9,255 bases of DNA from Acholeplasmataceae bacterium (GTDB lineage Bacteria > Bacillota_I > Bacilli_A > Acholeplasmatales > Acholeplasmataceae), in assembly GCA_023230825.1 (NCBI GenBank), contig JALNWO010000062.1, forward strand, positions 1-9,255, written 5' to 3'. Positions 1 to 7,220 of this stretch are shown one piece after another. Every line of letters starts with the position of its first letter. The first letter of the stretch is position 1. The translations under genes and the position numbers were made by a program. A model generated the notes under the pieces. The model made no database searches and was not told where the DNA came from. It saw nothing but the letters and a program-made list of their open reading frames with translations.

Positions 1-204
1 TTCAAACCTTAGTAAAAACATCATAGTCATCCCCAAAATTTTAGATGTTTCATTTTTTCTTTTATGAGTAGATCATTTTACTTGCTATGTCTTCTAACAC
101 TATCTTGCTTAAAGCATTTACCTAAAACTGTTAATTAAATTCAGAAACATATAAAATTCAAGCAAATAGCATACCAGTTTAATTCAAAAACATACAGTAA
201 AACT
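1..204. other. AT-rich flank left of the insertion sequence
   Basis: No complete gene is visible here. The stretch is very AT-rich with many stops in all frames. At its left edge on the minus strand there is a possible start of a secreted protein: ATG at 53-51 begins MKHLKF and stops after eight codons, while a neighbouring frame (30 to 1) stays open to the edge and reads MTMMFLLRFE. Joined by a one-base shift these resemble a Bacteroidales signal peptide, but the evidence is too short to call a gene. Confidence 0.3.
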
Positions 205-222
205 TTAATCCCAAACCCTAAA
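205..222 (+). repeat. Left terminal inverted repeat of the IS
   Basis: TTAATCCCAAACCCTAAA matches the reverse complement of the right end (TTAACCCCAAACCCTAAA) at 17 of 18 positions. It sits 43 bases ahead of the transposase TTG codon, a sensible place for the transposase-binding end of a compact IS. A weaker match continues outward to about position 200. Confidence 0.8.
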
Positions 223-264
223 AAGTAGATAATAGAAAATTAAAAAAACTACCCCGATCGGGCT

Positions 265-1723
265 TTGAAACACAAGAGACCGGGGACAGAACTCAAGCTG
301 ATAAACGGACGATACTACCTTTATAGCGTAAAATCTGTTTATGACAAAACACTAAAAAACTCAAGAAAAGTTTCGCTCGGTATTTTTGGGGAGTATCAGC
401 CAAGAGAAAGGATTCATTCCATCGGAAAAGGCGGAGCTGAAAAAAGAAAAGCAGGAACACCTATATCGATAAGCAAGTGATGGTATTCGAATACGGATTT
501 GCCAAGTGGCTCCTATACGAATTGGAAGACAACGGACTGCTGAACTCCATGAAAAAATATTTCCCAGAACATTGGCAGTTCATTGTTTTTATGGTGAATT
601 GCCGCTTGGTCTTCAAGTCTTCATTGAAAAATATTCCTACCGAGCTGGAACGCTCTGCCATTTTGGATCTTCTCGGATGGAAGGGAAAGATATACGACCA
701 GAAGGTATCGGACATGCTTTTTGAGGTTGGACAGATGCGTCAGTCCATCCATGAATTCATGAGTCCGCAAGATAACAGGCGACGGAGCGTTATGATTGAT
801 GCCACGGACATCATCCTGCAATCGGATAACATTGCCCTATCGCAAAAGGGGTACAATTCAAGCATGGATTTCCAGCCACAATTCGTGCTTCTCTACCTGT
901 ACGACGCACTCTCGCTGGAACCGCTTTATTACCGCCTGCTTCCTGGAAACATTAGAGAAATGTCTGCTATGCACAACACCATAAGGATCAGTGGGATGGA
1001 AGAGTGTATGTTTATATCCGACAAGAGTTTTTTCTCAGAATCAAACATAGGGGAACTCGAAAGAATGTTGATGCAATATATCATCCCACTCAGACGGGAA
1101 AACCGATTAATATCTTACGGTGCGTTGGACAAGAAAGAGCAGTCTGAGAATTATTCTAATTTCTCAAAGAGATTTATCTTCCATGCCCACACGCTGAACC
1201 TTGGGAAAAGAAAGATAGATTTATTGTTAGACGGGAAGCTCAGGGAACAGGAAAAAACGGATTACCTCAGTAAGATACAATCCCTACCGGAAAGTTTCTC
1301 AAAACCAAAATTCAACGACAAACTACAATCCATGGGCACACTTGCCATTTTACACCATACGTCGTTTTCACCCGAGGATCTATATGTCGAATACAAGAAC
1401 AGAGGCGAGATAGAACAATATTTCGATCATTTTAAGAATGCCATAGATGCCTCATGCTCTCCATGCAATGGGAAGAATCGCTCCAAGGGTGGATGTTCAT
1501 CAACCACATAAGTATGCAGCTCATATATGGGCTATTTCGCATACTAAAAACCACCCCTCTGAACAAAAAGCAAATGTTGATTCACAAATATTCGATAAAC
1601 GATACGATAGAACATATGAAGTCAATCAAGCAAATCAGATTTGCTCAAGAGGAGTTCGTGATTTCAGAAATGAACAAGTCAACCAAGATATTACTAAAGC
1701 AAATGAAAATAACGATTGCCTAA
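265..1723 (+). pseudogene. IS1634-family DDE transposase, frameshifted three times
   Basis: An intact copy would cut and paste the element by DDE chemistry. The reading passes through four pieces. The first (265 to about 380) begins KHKRPGTELKLINGRYYLY, a typical family N-terminus. The second, in another frame (about 383-466), reads LGSISQEKGFIPSEKAELK. The third (477 to about 1450) holds the catalytic core. The fourth (about 1454-1723) begins WEESLQGWMFINHISMQL and completes the conserved C-terminus. Each of the first two junctions looks like a one-base gain; the third changes frame near 1445-1455. In the 344-residue core the first Asp is in MIDATDI (about residue 108), the second in FISDKSFFS (about 182), and the glutamate in YKNRGEIEQYFDHFK, a perfect Y-2-R-3-E-6-K signature (Y306, R309, E313, K320). 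The pieces together give roughly 480-490 residues, near full length. The start is uncertain: TTG at 265 is the only plausible one, and the open frame runs back to 244 without ATG. The catalytic residues survive, so the damage appears fairly recent. Confidence 0.88.
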
Positions 1724-1726
1724 AAA

Positions 1727-1744
1727 TTTAGGGTTTGGGGTTAA
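1727..1744 (-). repeat. Right terminal inverted repeat of the IS
   Basis: TTTAGGGTTTGGGGTTAA on the given strand is the partner of the left end, with one mismatch in 18. It begins three bases after the TAA that ends the transposase reading frame. That placement makes it a functional terminus rather than a chance match. Confidence 0.8.
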
Positions 1745-1768
1745 ATTTTCCGCTAAAGCTCGTTGTGA

Positions 1769-1909
1769 TTAGTCTGCTCTTTTTATTTCCAACATCTTTG
1801 ATGTTTTGGTCCCGCATAAGGCTTCGCTGATCCCATAAGGGCATACACCATCTTGAACCCTTGTAGTGAAGTAGTCTAACTGGTATGCTGTTAATTGCTG
1901 TTGCTCCAT
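1769..1909 (-). other. 46-codon open frame of unknown nature
   Basis: The ATG at 1909-1907 opens a frame that reads MEQQQLTAYQLDYFTTRVQD and continues with a Cys-Pro-Tyr-Gly stretch to a TAA at 1771-1769. The amino-acid composition is balanced and looks more protein-like than the other frames here. The frame also stays open for another 28 codons upstream of the ATG. I do not recognise the family. No clear purine-rich ribosome site precedes the ATG, only AT-rich sequence, which is common in this phylum. It may be a small gene or, more likely given the neighbouring debris, the surviving tail of a broken gene. Coding status is uncertain. Confidence 0.25.
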
Positions 1910-2058
1910 AAAATAAATTTTGAACTGGCTGCTCCTTAAATTAAAAGATTCAGACTTTCCTTTATGAGTGTACTGCTCGTAAAGTATTATGTCTTATGCT
2001 GATTCTTTGCATGATATATGACAGTATCACTACCTGTCCCAGCACTATTGGTGAATCA

Positions 2059-2280
2059 TACAAGACCTCTATGGATAAGATAATAATCTTTATCTGTGTA
2101 TTGCTTGATTTTCTCATTCGGATAACGGTGAATTTTGGCATTCCCCCCCCCCTGATAGATATCAAGAACCAATGCTCAGTTGCACACTAATATGAGTTTT
2201 AGATTTCTGTTCGACATTACTCCAGTGTTGTTAATGGCTTTTATCTGATTTATAGTTATTCCTGATACCCTTGCTAATCG
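2059..2280 (-). pseudogene. Probable XRE-type helix-turn-helix remnant
   Basis: Read on the minus strand from 2280, one frame gives RLARVSGITINQIKAINN and then, after TGVMS, NRNLKLILVCN, a UGA at 2178-2176, and ALVLDIYQ. This follows the classic XRE/HTH_3 pattern: LA-x-x-SG as the first helix and turn, IxxI in the recognition helix, then NL-xx-L-xx-xx-ALxxDI. A stop just upstream (TAG at 2283-2281) is preceded in frame by VDKKQ, suggesting a decayed N-terminus. After the HTH the same frame crosses a run of ten G and continues NAKIHRYPNEKIKQYTDKDY to a UGA at 2058-2056. In-frame stops at three places argue for a dead gene. In bacteria such small HTH genes are often antitoxins or phage-like repressors, but the partner is not recognisable, so that role is only a possibility. 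The family call rests on pattern recognition alone. Confidence 0.4.
2143..2152 (-). repeat. Ten-base homopolymer tract (C10 / G10)
   Basis: Ten consecutive C on the given strand, G10 on the minus strand, in otherwise AT-rich DNA. It lies in the middle of the helix-turn-helix remnant frame, and an ATG (2141-2139) follows immediately on the minus strand. Tracts of this length are prone to slippage. Because the surrounding frame carries other stops, there is no intact gene that it visibly switches. Confidence 0.9.
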
Positions 2281-2351
2281 CTATTGTTTCTTATCAACTC
2301 AGTGCATACAGGGACTTGCACCTTGCTAGACCAATACTTTACTTGACATAC

Positions 2352-2382
2352 AAAAAAGCCAGCTTATTTATGGCTGGCTTTT
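2352..2382 (-). terminator. Rho-independent terminator of the T9SS cargo unit
   Basis: A perfect 10-bp stem (2354-2363 pairing with 2373-2382, core GCCAGC/GCTGGC) encloses a nine-base loop. On the minus strand the stem runs into six T (2357-2352). It lies about 20 bases beyond the stop of the Omp28-like gene, the right place to end that transcript. The other strand also has four T after the stem, so it may work weakly in both directions and insulate the unit from the IS side. Confidence 0.85.
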
Positions 2383-2402
2383 CATCTACTTAACTAAAAC
2401 AA

Positions 2403-4166
2403 TTATTCACTGATAATTATATTTTTAACCACTTGTTCACCTTGCTCGTTGATGAACTGCATTGAATAAGCTCCTTTATGGAAGCCAGTCAGGTCGATGG
2501 TTAGTTTCAACTCACCGTCCAAACCTGTTTCACTTACTATCTGACCCATCATATTGATCATTCGCATGTGACGTATGCCGTCAACTAATTTGACATGCAA
2601 CAGGCTGTTAGCTGGTACGGGAAACACTTTGATCTTATCCATATCATTCTCTTCAATACCTGTAGGTTTGATCACAAAAAAGCTCACTACTTCTTCATAT
2701 TCAAATTTTGCATCGCTTTCGAAGAAAATATTTCCGCTGTCGTCCTCCAATTCATATTTCCCCCTACCTTGCGTATTGTTAAAACCATTACCTCCCGAAT
2801 CCTGCATTACAAATCGGATGCAATCATCGTTTTTCACGATTATTTCATGCTCATGAAGCTTTACTCCGGCCGATGGCATATCTTCGTAAGGACCGCCTTC
2901 CGCTAAAATCGTCATATCAGAAGAATACGCAGTCCAACTAATCTCGCTACCATACTTATCTTGCCACAATCTGAGTGTAATAGTATTGGTAGGAGCTTCC
3001 ATAGAAATAGTTTCATCGCCGCTCAGTAACACCTCTTTTGTAGTTAGGATATTCTGCTCAACGGCTGTATTGTTAATCTCCAAAATAGTTAAAAGAACAA
3101 CGCTTTCGATACCAGGAGCCATGATGTCAAATTCAATAGAAGCTTGTTCTTCGGAAAGAATTGAGCCTTCCCACGTTTGGGTAGTTTTTGTACCGTTAAT
3201 ATCTAATTCGAACAATATGGACGTTACTTCATCACTGCCTCCGTTGAATATTACTGTTTCTATAGCCTTTATTCCATTACATGCGATTTTATCTTTTTGT
3301 TTTACCGATGCTATAACAGGATTTACTGGCTTTTTATCTTCAAATGTTACTGGAAGTTTATTAGCTGTAATAATGAAATAATCGCCTTCAGCAATGAATG
3401 CCAAAAATTCCAGGTCGGCGAGTATTACTTCAACGCCATTCGGATCTCCAATTATCTCAGGAATAAGATATTCATATTTTTTTTCAATCAAAGAACCTTG
3501 TGAAGTAGTTGTTATTTCATCTCCCCATACTGAAGTTATGATATCTCTTAACGTATGCATGTGATTATATTCATCGCCTACAATCTGCAGGGGATTATAT
3601 TCCATACCAGATTGCGATCCCAAAATGTTGTTTTGAAGCATGGCGATGCTTAGTTTATTTGATGTTCCATGACCGTCGGAAGTATAATACAGTTCTATCT
3701 GTATGGTCGCTAAACGTGTTATTGGATTAATAGAGCAAACACCTCCAATATTCACAGGCGAAACCTGAGTAAGTTGTGTATTGACGGCACTTTCCCATCC
3801 ATTTGCATGAGTAACTCCATTTCCGCTTCCATGACTTCTATTTACCGCTCCGCAAGGATAGCCCGATTGCGCTGCAAGATGACCGTCGTGAATTGCCTTG
3901 CCTGCATCGCAATTAAAGTTAGGATATGAAGTCTGAGCATAATATCCGGCATGGATGTTTATTGCCCAGAATCTGTCGGGATTTGCAATGGCAATATTAT
4001 TGGCTGTTAAATGACCTTTTGGACAATTTACGCATTGTCTTCCCGTATATTCTTCAAGGATGGCGTTTTTATTTGTCGTATCGGTCGATACATAATTCTG
4101 CGCCTTTATCTGAAGTGTAAGGCATATTAGTAGCGTCAATCCTGAAAAAAAAGTCATTAATTTCAT
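2403..4166 (-). CDS. Omp28-family thioredoxin-like protein with T9SS sorting domain
   Basis: A 587-residue exported protein, probably delivered by the type IX secretion system to the cell surface or medium. Residues 1-23 form a Sec signal peptide ending LQIKAQ. Residues about 33-270 match the Omp28-related family seen in Bacteroidota: the opening ILEEYTGRQCVNCPKGH carries a thioredoxin-like CxxC (C45, C48), with further cysteines at 86, 105 and 144. A middle part (about 280-385) looks beta-rich. Residues about 388-500 match a beta domain found in many secreted Bacteroidota proteins (pattern LWQDKYGSEISW, later DSGGNGFN). Residues about 510-587 are a type A sorting domain with the KVFPVPAN, MMGQIV and GAYSMQF blocks. 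The start ATG follows the adhesin-like gene by 39 bases in the same orientation, so the two are probably co-transcribed. There is no obvious own promoter in that gap. Whether the CxxC is redox-active or only structural cannot be told. Family and export route are well supported, the biological role is not. Confidence 0.9.
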   Translation of the reverse strand: MKLMTFFSGLTLLICLTLQIKAQNYVSTDTTNKNAILEEYTGRQCVNCPKGHLTANNIAIANPDRFWAINIHAGYYAQTSYPNFNCDAGKAIHDGHLAAQSGYPCGAVNRSHGSGNGVTHANGWESAVNTQLTQVSPVNIGGVCSINPITRLATIQIELYYTSDGHGTSNKLSIAMLQNNILGSQSGMEYNPLQIVGDEYNHMHTLRDIITSVWGDEITTTSQGSLIEKKYEYLIPEIIGDPNGVEVILADLEFLAFIAEGDYFIITANKLPVTFEDKKPVNPVIASVKQKDKIACNGIKAIETVIFNGGSDEVTSILFELDINGTKTTQTWEGSILSEEQASIEFDIMAPGIESVVLLTILEINNTAVEQNILTTKEVLLSGDETISMEAPTNTITLRLWQDKYGSEISWTAYSSDMTILAEGGPYEDMPSAGVKLHEHEIIVKNDDCIRFVMQDSGGNGFNNTQGRGKYELEDDSGNIFFESDAKFEYEEVVSFFVIKPTGIEENDMDKIKVFPVPANSLLHVKLVDGIRHMRMINMMGQIVSETGLDGELKLTIDLTGFHKGAYSMQFINEQGEQVVKNIIISE

Positions 4167-4205
4167 ATTGTAATCATTTTTATTTGTTTAGTTTTCTATT
4201 ATTTA

Positions 4206-6923
4206 TTAGTGATTAACAATAACTTTTCCGTAAAGCTTATAACCATCTATCTCAATTAAATAGAAATAAATACCATTGTTAAAGTGAGTAACATCTATGG
4301 TTTCTGAATTATATTTAGTGAGTATATGTTGTCCTAAGCTATTAAATATTTCAACCTTGAAGATATTATCGCCTTCAATAGTTATCTTATCTGATGCCGG
4401 ATTTGGGGAAACACGAACATTTTGTGCAAAGTAATCATCAATAGCGGTATAGATAACTTGGATTTCAGTAGCTTCCGATTCACAATTCGGATAAATGGCA
4501 GTAACTCCGTACAAATAAGTTCCGCCAGTATTGATCCCAGTATCTAAATAAGATAAGTCCGTTATATTGCTGGCTATTAACTGATTATCTCTGAAAACAT
4601 TATATCCGTTCGGATTTTCGTTTTCAGGTATATTCCATGTCAAATTCACGCCGTTATTTTCCAAAGTATAAGCCAAATCTATCGGTGCTGCGCAAGATGA
4701 ATAATAAACTTCGTCGCATACGCCCAACGCTTGGCATCCATTATCATACACGGCAACGATGCAATATTCATATTCTCCACTCGGGAAACCGTTTAGATCG
4801 TCTATATACTCAATCACGTCCGGGCCAACTGTGTCTATTTTAATACCTTGTCGATAAATATCAAATCCTAACAAGATAGAAGAGGGGTCTCCTAAATCAT
4901 AAATACCTACAGCACTGGTCATAAAATTTTGAACAAGCGTAAATGCACAGAATTTGTCGTCGTAATAGCCGGTAGAAATGCCTCCGGCCAGCGAACTGGG
5001 TTCATAATCGGGTAAATCTGTGATTTCGGCTAAAGGCGTAGGATTAATTACATCATTCGCAATATTATATTGATGTACTTCGCATGCAGACTCTCCTGTA
5101 TCCGAAAATAGCAATAAATAAGGGCCTCCGGCAGTTACGTCGTCATAAGCTATGCCAAAAAGTCTGGATGGAGGAATAGTAGCTATATCCGTGATTTCGC
5201 CTTTACGATTAATGCGTATCAATTGCTCAAAATGACCAACCCAAAATTCATCTAAGGAGGGGTCATAAGCACAACAACGGAGAGAAATAGGACAAGTAAA
5301 AGAAGATATTATTGTTTTATTTTCAAGATCCAATTGATGTATTTCGTTACTCTCACTGGTAATATAAAAGTATGTTCCATCATAAGTTAGTTCACGATCT
5401 TGCCCTAATCCTTCAATCGAAAATCTTTCGATGAAAGTACCATCCATTTCGTATTTTGAAAAAGTTCCAGGCAAATACCATACCGTGGTATAGATATGAT
5501 TTCCATCGGTAGCTACGCCAAGCTCCCCACCGCCGTATGTTAGAAAATCGAGCACTTTATCCCATGCCCCTTTGTTAGTACTTTTGCCGGGAACATACCA
5601 TTCCAAAGAGACCATTCCTTCATCATCCAAATCGGCTGTCAGCGATTGTGCGGGATCGCAAACTTTACGAGTCATCGAAACATCCAGCGTTTTATTGGTA
5701 TCTATTTTAAACCATGATTCAGTATAATTGTCATAAGGGTCTGAGGAGAATATCACATTATAAACAGCATCCTTGATAAGGTTTATACTGAATGTTCCGT
5801 CTTCTGCCGTTGTGGTAATATTATTGTTGTCGAAACGAACCGTAACATTGTCAATAGGATCATTACTTTCGGCGTCTTTTACGGTACCGGTTATCGTTTT
5901 CATTTCGGTAATAATATCTACGCAAACTTCATTGGTCGGCATTGACGAACAATTGTCGTCATAATGGGCCACAATTTTATAACAATAATTTCCGGTAGGC
6001 GATACGTTTTTATCGATATAAGATAGCGTTGTCGCAGGAACTGTCGCATAAGGTGTGACGTCGTTATTTTTGAAGATTTGATAGCTTTCAAGACCTTCCG
6101 GTGGATCGGCTATGCTCGTTTGTTTTACAACCACATCATCTAAAAGAAGAATCCATTCTGTGCCGCTTGTATTAAAATGGCGAAAAGCGATATAAATATT
6201 TCCCAAATAATCTGATAAATCGATGGTTCGCTGGACATAGATACTTCCCTCTTTTGATTGCGCTCTTTGACCGTCGGTTGTACCCATAGATTCTTTCCCG
6301 AAGTCTAAAGTTTCTTCAAACAATAATATGAAATCTTCGATATCGAATCCTGTAGTAGAGATATATACGCCATAATGTTCTTTTGCATAAGCTTGATCTT
6401 GCGCTCCAATGTAATATTCTAAAACACCCTCCTTACCGATATTTATTCTTGGTGTGATCAGCCAATTGTCCGGTGTATAAGGATCGCCTATAGCAGAAGT
6501 GGATTCGGAGCCTACTGCAAAATAGCCGGAATGCCCCGTCATATTCATAGTCAGTCCGCTCCAATGTTCATAAGTCGTTCCCCAGACACGACCGTCTCCA
6601 TCAGCGTCAATATTTTTCCAAGTATATGGAACAATAGCCGTCTCGAAAGTTTCCTGAAAAACAATTTCTTGTTCGTTCGTGTTTTTTTTGCTGTCATTCG
6701 GTGCGTTCCATGTTAGTAAGATATTGTTGAACGGGTCAACTGTAACCTCCAAACCCACTGGAGGAAGGCATCCATTGTATTGAATATCGGCTGATACCAA
6801 TACTTCCGGTTTGTTTCCAAAATCTTGAAGACCGTTTTTTAAACTGTTGACAGCTACTTGTCCTTGCGCTTGAACTATCATTGAAATCGTACAAGCAATC
6901 ATGAAAGTCAAAATCTTTTTCAT
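4206..6923 (-). CDS. Multidomain adhesin-like surface protein with T9SS sorting domain
   Basis: A 905-residue exported protein, probably a surface adhesin or binding protein. Residues 1-19 are a Sec signal peptide (MKKILTFMIACTISMIVQAQ). Three fibronectin-III-like modules share a Cys-x-x-Pro/Ala start, an LTW or LEW strand and a YxxFxxN or YRQG strand; they are at about 51-338, 422-741 and 744-827. The first is interrupted by a cleaved-adhesin/jelly-roll domain (about 87-268: ETFE, DADGDGRVW, PDNWLITP, LLDDVVV), the type found in gingipain and hemagglutinin adhesins of Porphyromonas. The second is interrupted by about 225 residues (455-680) of roughly five repeats with G-x-[AT]-x-DG motifs, which suggest a beta-propeller. 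Between modules one and two lies a carboxypeptidase-regulatory-like domain (about 341-418: TITGTVKDAESNDPI, TTAEDGTFSI). A type A T9SS sorting domain closes the protein (about 833-905: VSPNPASDKI, NSLGQHI, NGIYFYLIE). No protease motif is visible, so this is more likely a binding protein than a gingipain-like enzyme. It is probably first in an operon with the Omp28-like gene. Confidence 0.9.
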   Translation of the reverse strand: MKKILTFMIACTISMIVQAQGQVAVNSLKNGLQDFGNKPEVLVSADIQYNGCLPPVGLEVTVDPFNNILLTWNAPNDSKKNTNEQEIVFQETFETAIVPYTWKNIDADGDGRVWGTTYEHWSGLTMNMTGHSGYFAVGSESTSAIGDPYTPDNWLITPRINIGKEGVLEYYIGAQDQAYAKEHYGVYISTTGFDIEDFILLFEETLDFGKESMGTTDGQRAQSKEGSIYVQRTIDLSDYLGNIYIAFRHFNTSGTEWILLLDDVVVKQTSIADPPEGLESYQIFKNNDVTPYATVPATTLSYIDKNVSPTGNYCYKIVAHYDDNCSSMPTNEVCVDIITEMKTITGTVKDAESNDPIDNVTVRFDNNNITTTAEDGTFSINLIKDAVYNVIFSSDPYDNYTESWFKIDTNKTLDVSMTRKVCDPAQSLTADLDDEGMVSLEWYVPGKSTNKGAWDKVLDFLTYGGGELGVATDGNHIYTTVWYLPGTFSKYEMDGTFIERFSIEGLGQDRELTYDGTYFYITSESNEIHQLDLENKTIISSFTCPISLRCCAYDPSLDEFWVGHFEQLIRINRKGEITDIATIPPSRLFGIAYDDVTAGGPYLLLFSDTGESACEVHQYNIANDVINPTPLAEITDLPDYEPSSLAGGISTGYYDDKFCAFTLVQNFMTSAVGIYDLGDPSSILLGFDIYRQGIKIDTVGPDVIEYIDDLNGFPSGEYEYCIVAVYDNGCQALGVCDEVYYSSCAAPIDLAYTLENNGVNLTWNIPENENPNGYNVFRDNQLIASNITDLSYLDTGINTGGTYLYGVTAIYPNCESEATEIQVIYTAIDDYFAQNVRVSPNPASDKITIEGDNIFKVEIFNSLGQHILTKYNSETIDVTHFNNGIYFYLIEIDGYKLYGKVIVNH

Positions 6924-6992
6924 TTTTTTAAAGTTTTAATTTATGTATGTCATTTCTTTTCATCAACATATAACTACTCCAATGTCTTGAAG

Positions 6993-7000
6993 CAAAGATA
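6993..7000 (-). promoter_or_regulatory. Bacteroidota -7 promoter box for the adhesin-Omp28 unit
   Basis: On the minus strand this reads TATCTTTG, a perfect match to the Bacteroidota primary-sigma -7 consensus TAnnTTTG. Transcription would start about 60-65 bases before the adhesin gene ATG. No good TTTG is seen at the usual 19-base spacing upstream, so the -33 element is weak or absent, which could mean dependence on an activator or a moderate promoter. The call is from consensus alone. Confidence 0.55.
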
Positions 7001-7200
7001 GGTCGAAAAATATCTGAAATATTGTAGGCAGTGCGTTTGAAACAAAGAAATGAGTTGCAAAAGGTCAACTCAAGCGGTGAAATAAATTGCTATAATATTT
7101 TAATAGTTAGACGAATATGAATAAACGATGCCTCAATTTAATAAGCGATAATATTTTTTTTGTATGACGATTGTTTATTGCTTGTATATTAAAAGTTCAT

Positions 7201-7220
7201 TGTAAAACGTGGGTTTTACA
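7201..7220 (-). terminator. Weak hairpin overlapping the regulator gene stop
   Basis: TGTAAAAC and GTTTTACA pair perfectly over eight bases around a four-base loop (7209-7212). On the minus strand the hairpin overlaps the TAA stop of the TPR-LuxR gene and is followed by AT-rich sequence with only a short, broken T run. It may help end that transcript, but the stem has just two G-C pairs, so it is a poor terminator. Confidence 0.25.

Larger units (their letters stand above)
205..1744 (+). mobile_element. Decayed IS1634-group insertion sequence (IS4-like DDE)
   Basis: The element is about 1.54 kb, bounded by imperfect terminal inverted repeats (205-222 and 1727-1744), and almost filled by one transposase gene read on the plus strand. 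The right repeat starts three bases after the transposase stop, as is usual for compact IS elements. The transposase is broken by three frameshifts, so the copy is presumably not autonomous. I could not find a convincing target-site duplication next to the repeats, which fits an old insertion, later rearrangement, or slightly misplaced ends. The inverted-repeat similarity may continue a few bases outward (to about 200 and 1749), so the outer limits are good to about 5 bases. The assignment to the IS1634 group rests on the transposase motifs, not on a database match. Confidence 0.85.
1745..2350. other. Gene-poor stretch with minus-strand gene debris
   Basis: This 600-base stretch between the IS and the next terminator has no intact gene of normal size. 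On the minus strand it contains, in order of reading, a probable helix-turn-helix remnant (2059-2280), a run of ten G (2143-2152), and a 46-codon open frame (1769-1909). A 67-codon open frame on the minus strand (1962-2165) and a 64-codon one on the plus strand (1996-2190) overlap this debris. Neither has a recognisable protein signature, so I do not call them. The picture is of a decayed locus that the IS landed beside. No tRNA or structured RNA could be established by eye. Confidence 0.5.

Noticed and set aside
253..262. Palindrome CCCGATCGGG just ahead of the transposase start.
   Set aside because: It has no loop, is short, and no matching site occurs at the other end of the element, so no operator or resolution site can be argued.
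461..821. Open frames of 66-84 codons on the minus strand within the transposase.
   Set aside because: They are shadows of the transposase frame, with no recognisable protein features.
1731..1742. Telomere-like GGGTTTGGGGTT at the right end of the IS.
   Set aside because: It is part of the IS terminal inverted repeat, is not tandemly repeated, and everything else in the window is bacterial.
168..1889. A 12-bp exact inverted repeat outside the IS: AGCATACCAGTT at 168-179 and its complement at 1878-1889.
   Set aside because: The distances to the IS ends differ greatly (26 and 134 bases), and one or more 12-bp inverted matches are expected by chance in a window of this size.
61..1995. Weak similarity between about 61-93 and 1961-1995 (both start TTTATGAGT and end TATGTCTT) as a duplicated flank.
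   Set aside because: The middle of the two segments matches poorly, and the region is AT-rich enough for this to be chance.
2143..2152. G10 tract as a phase-variation switch.
   Set aside because: There is no intact gene in any frame across the tract and no promoter-operon arrangement that it would control.
2281..2340. The minus-strand stretch GGTGCAAGTCCC recalls a tRNA T-arm or a piece of group II intron.
   Set aside because: No acceptor stem, anticodon arm, intron domain V or reverse transcriptase could be found around it.
2575..3503. Plus-strand open frames up to 131 codons opposite the Omp28-like gene.
   Set aside because: They lie wholly antisense to a well-supported gene and have no domain or start signal.
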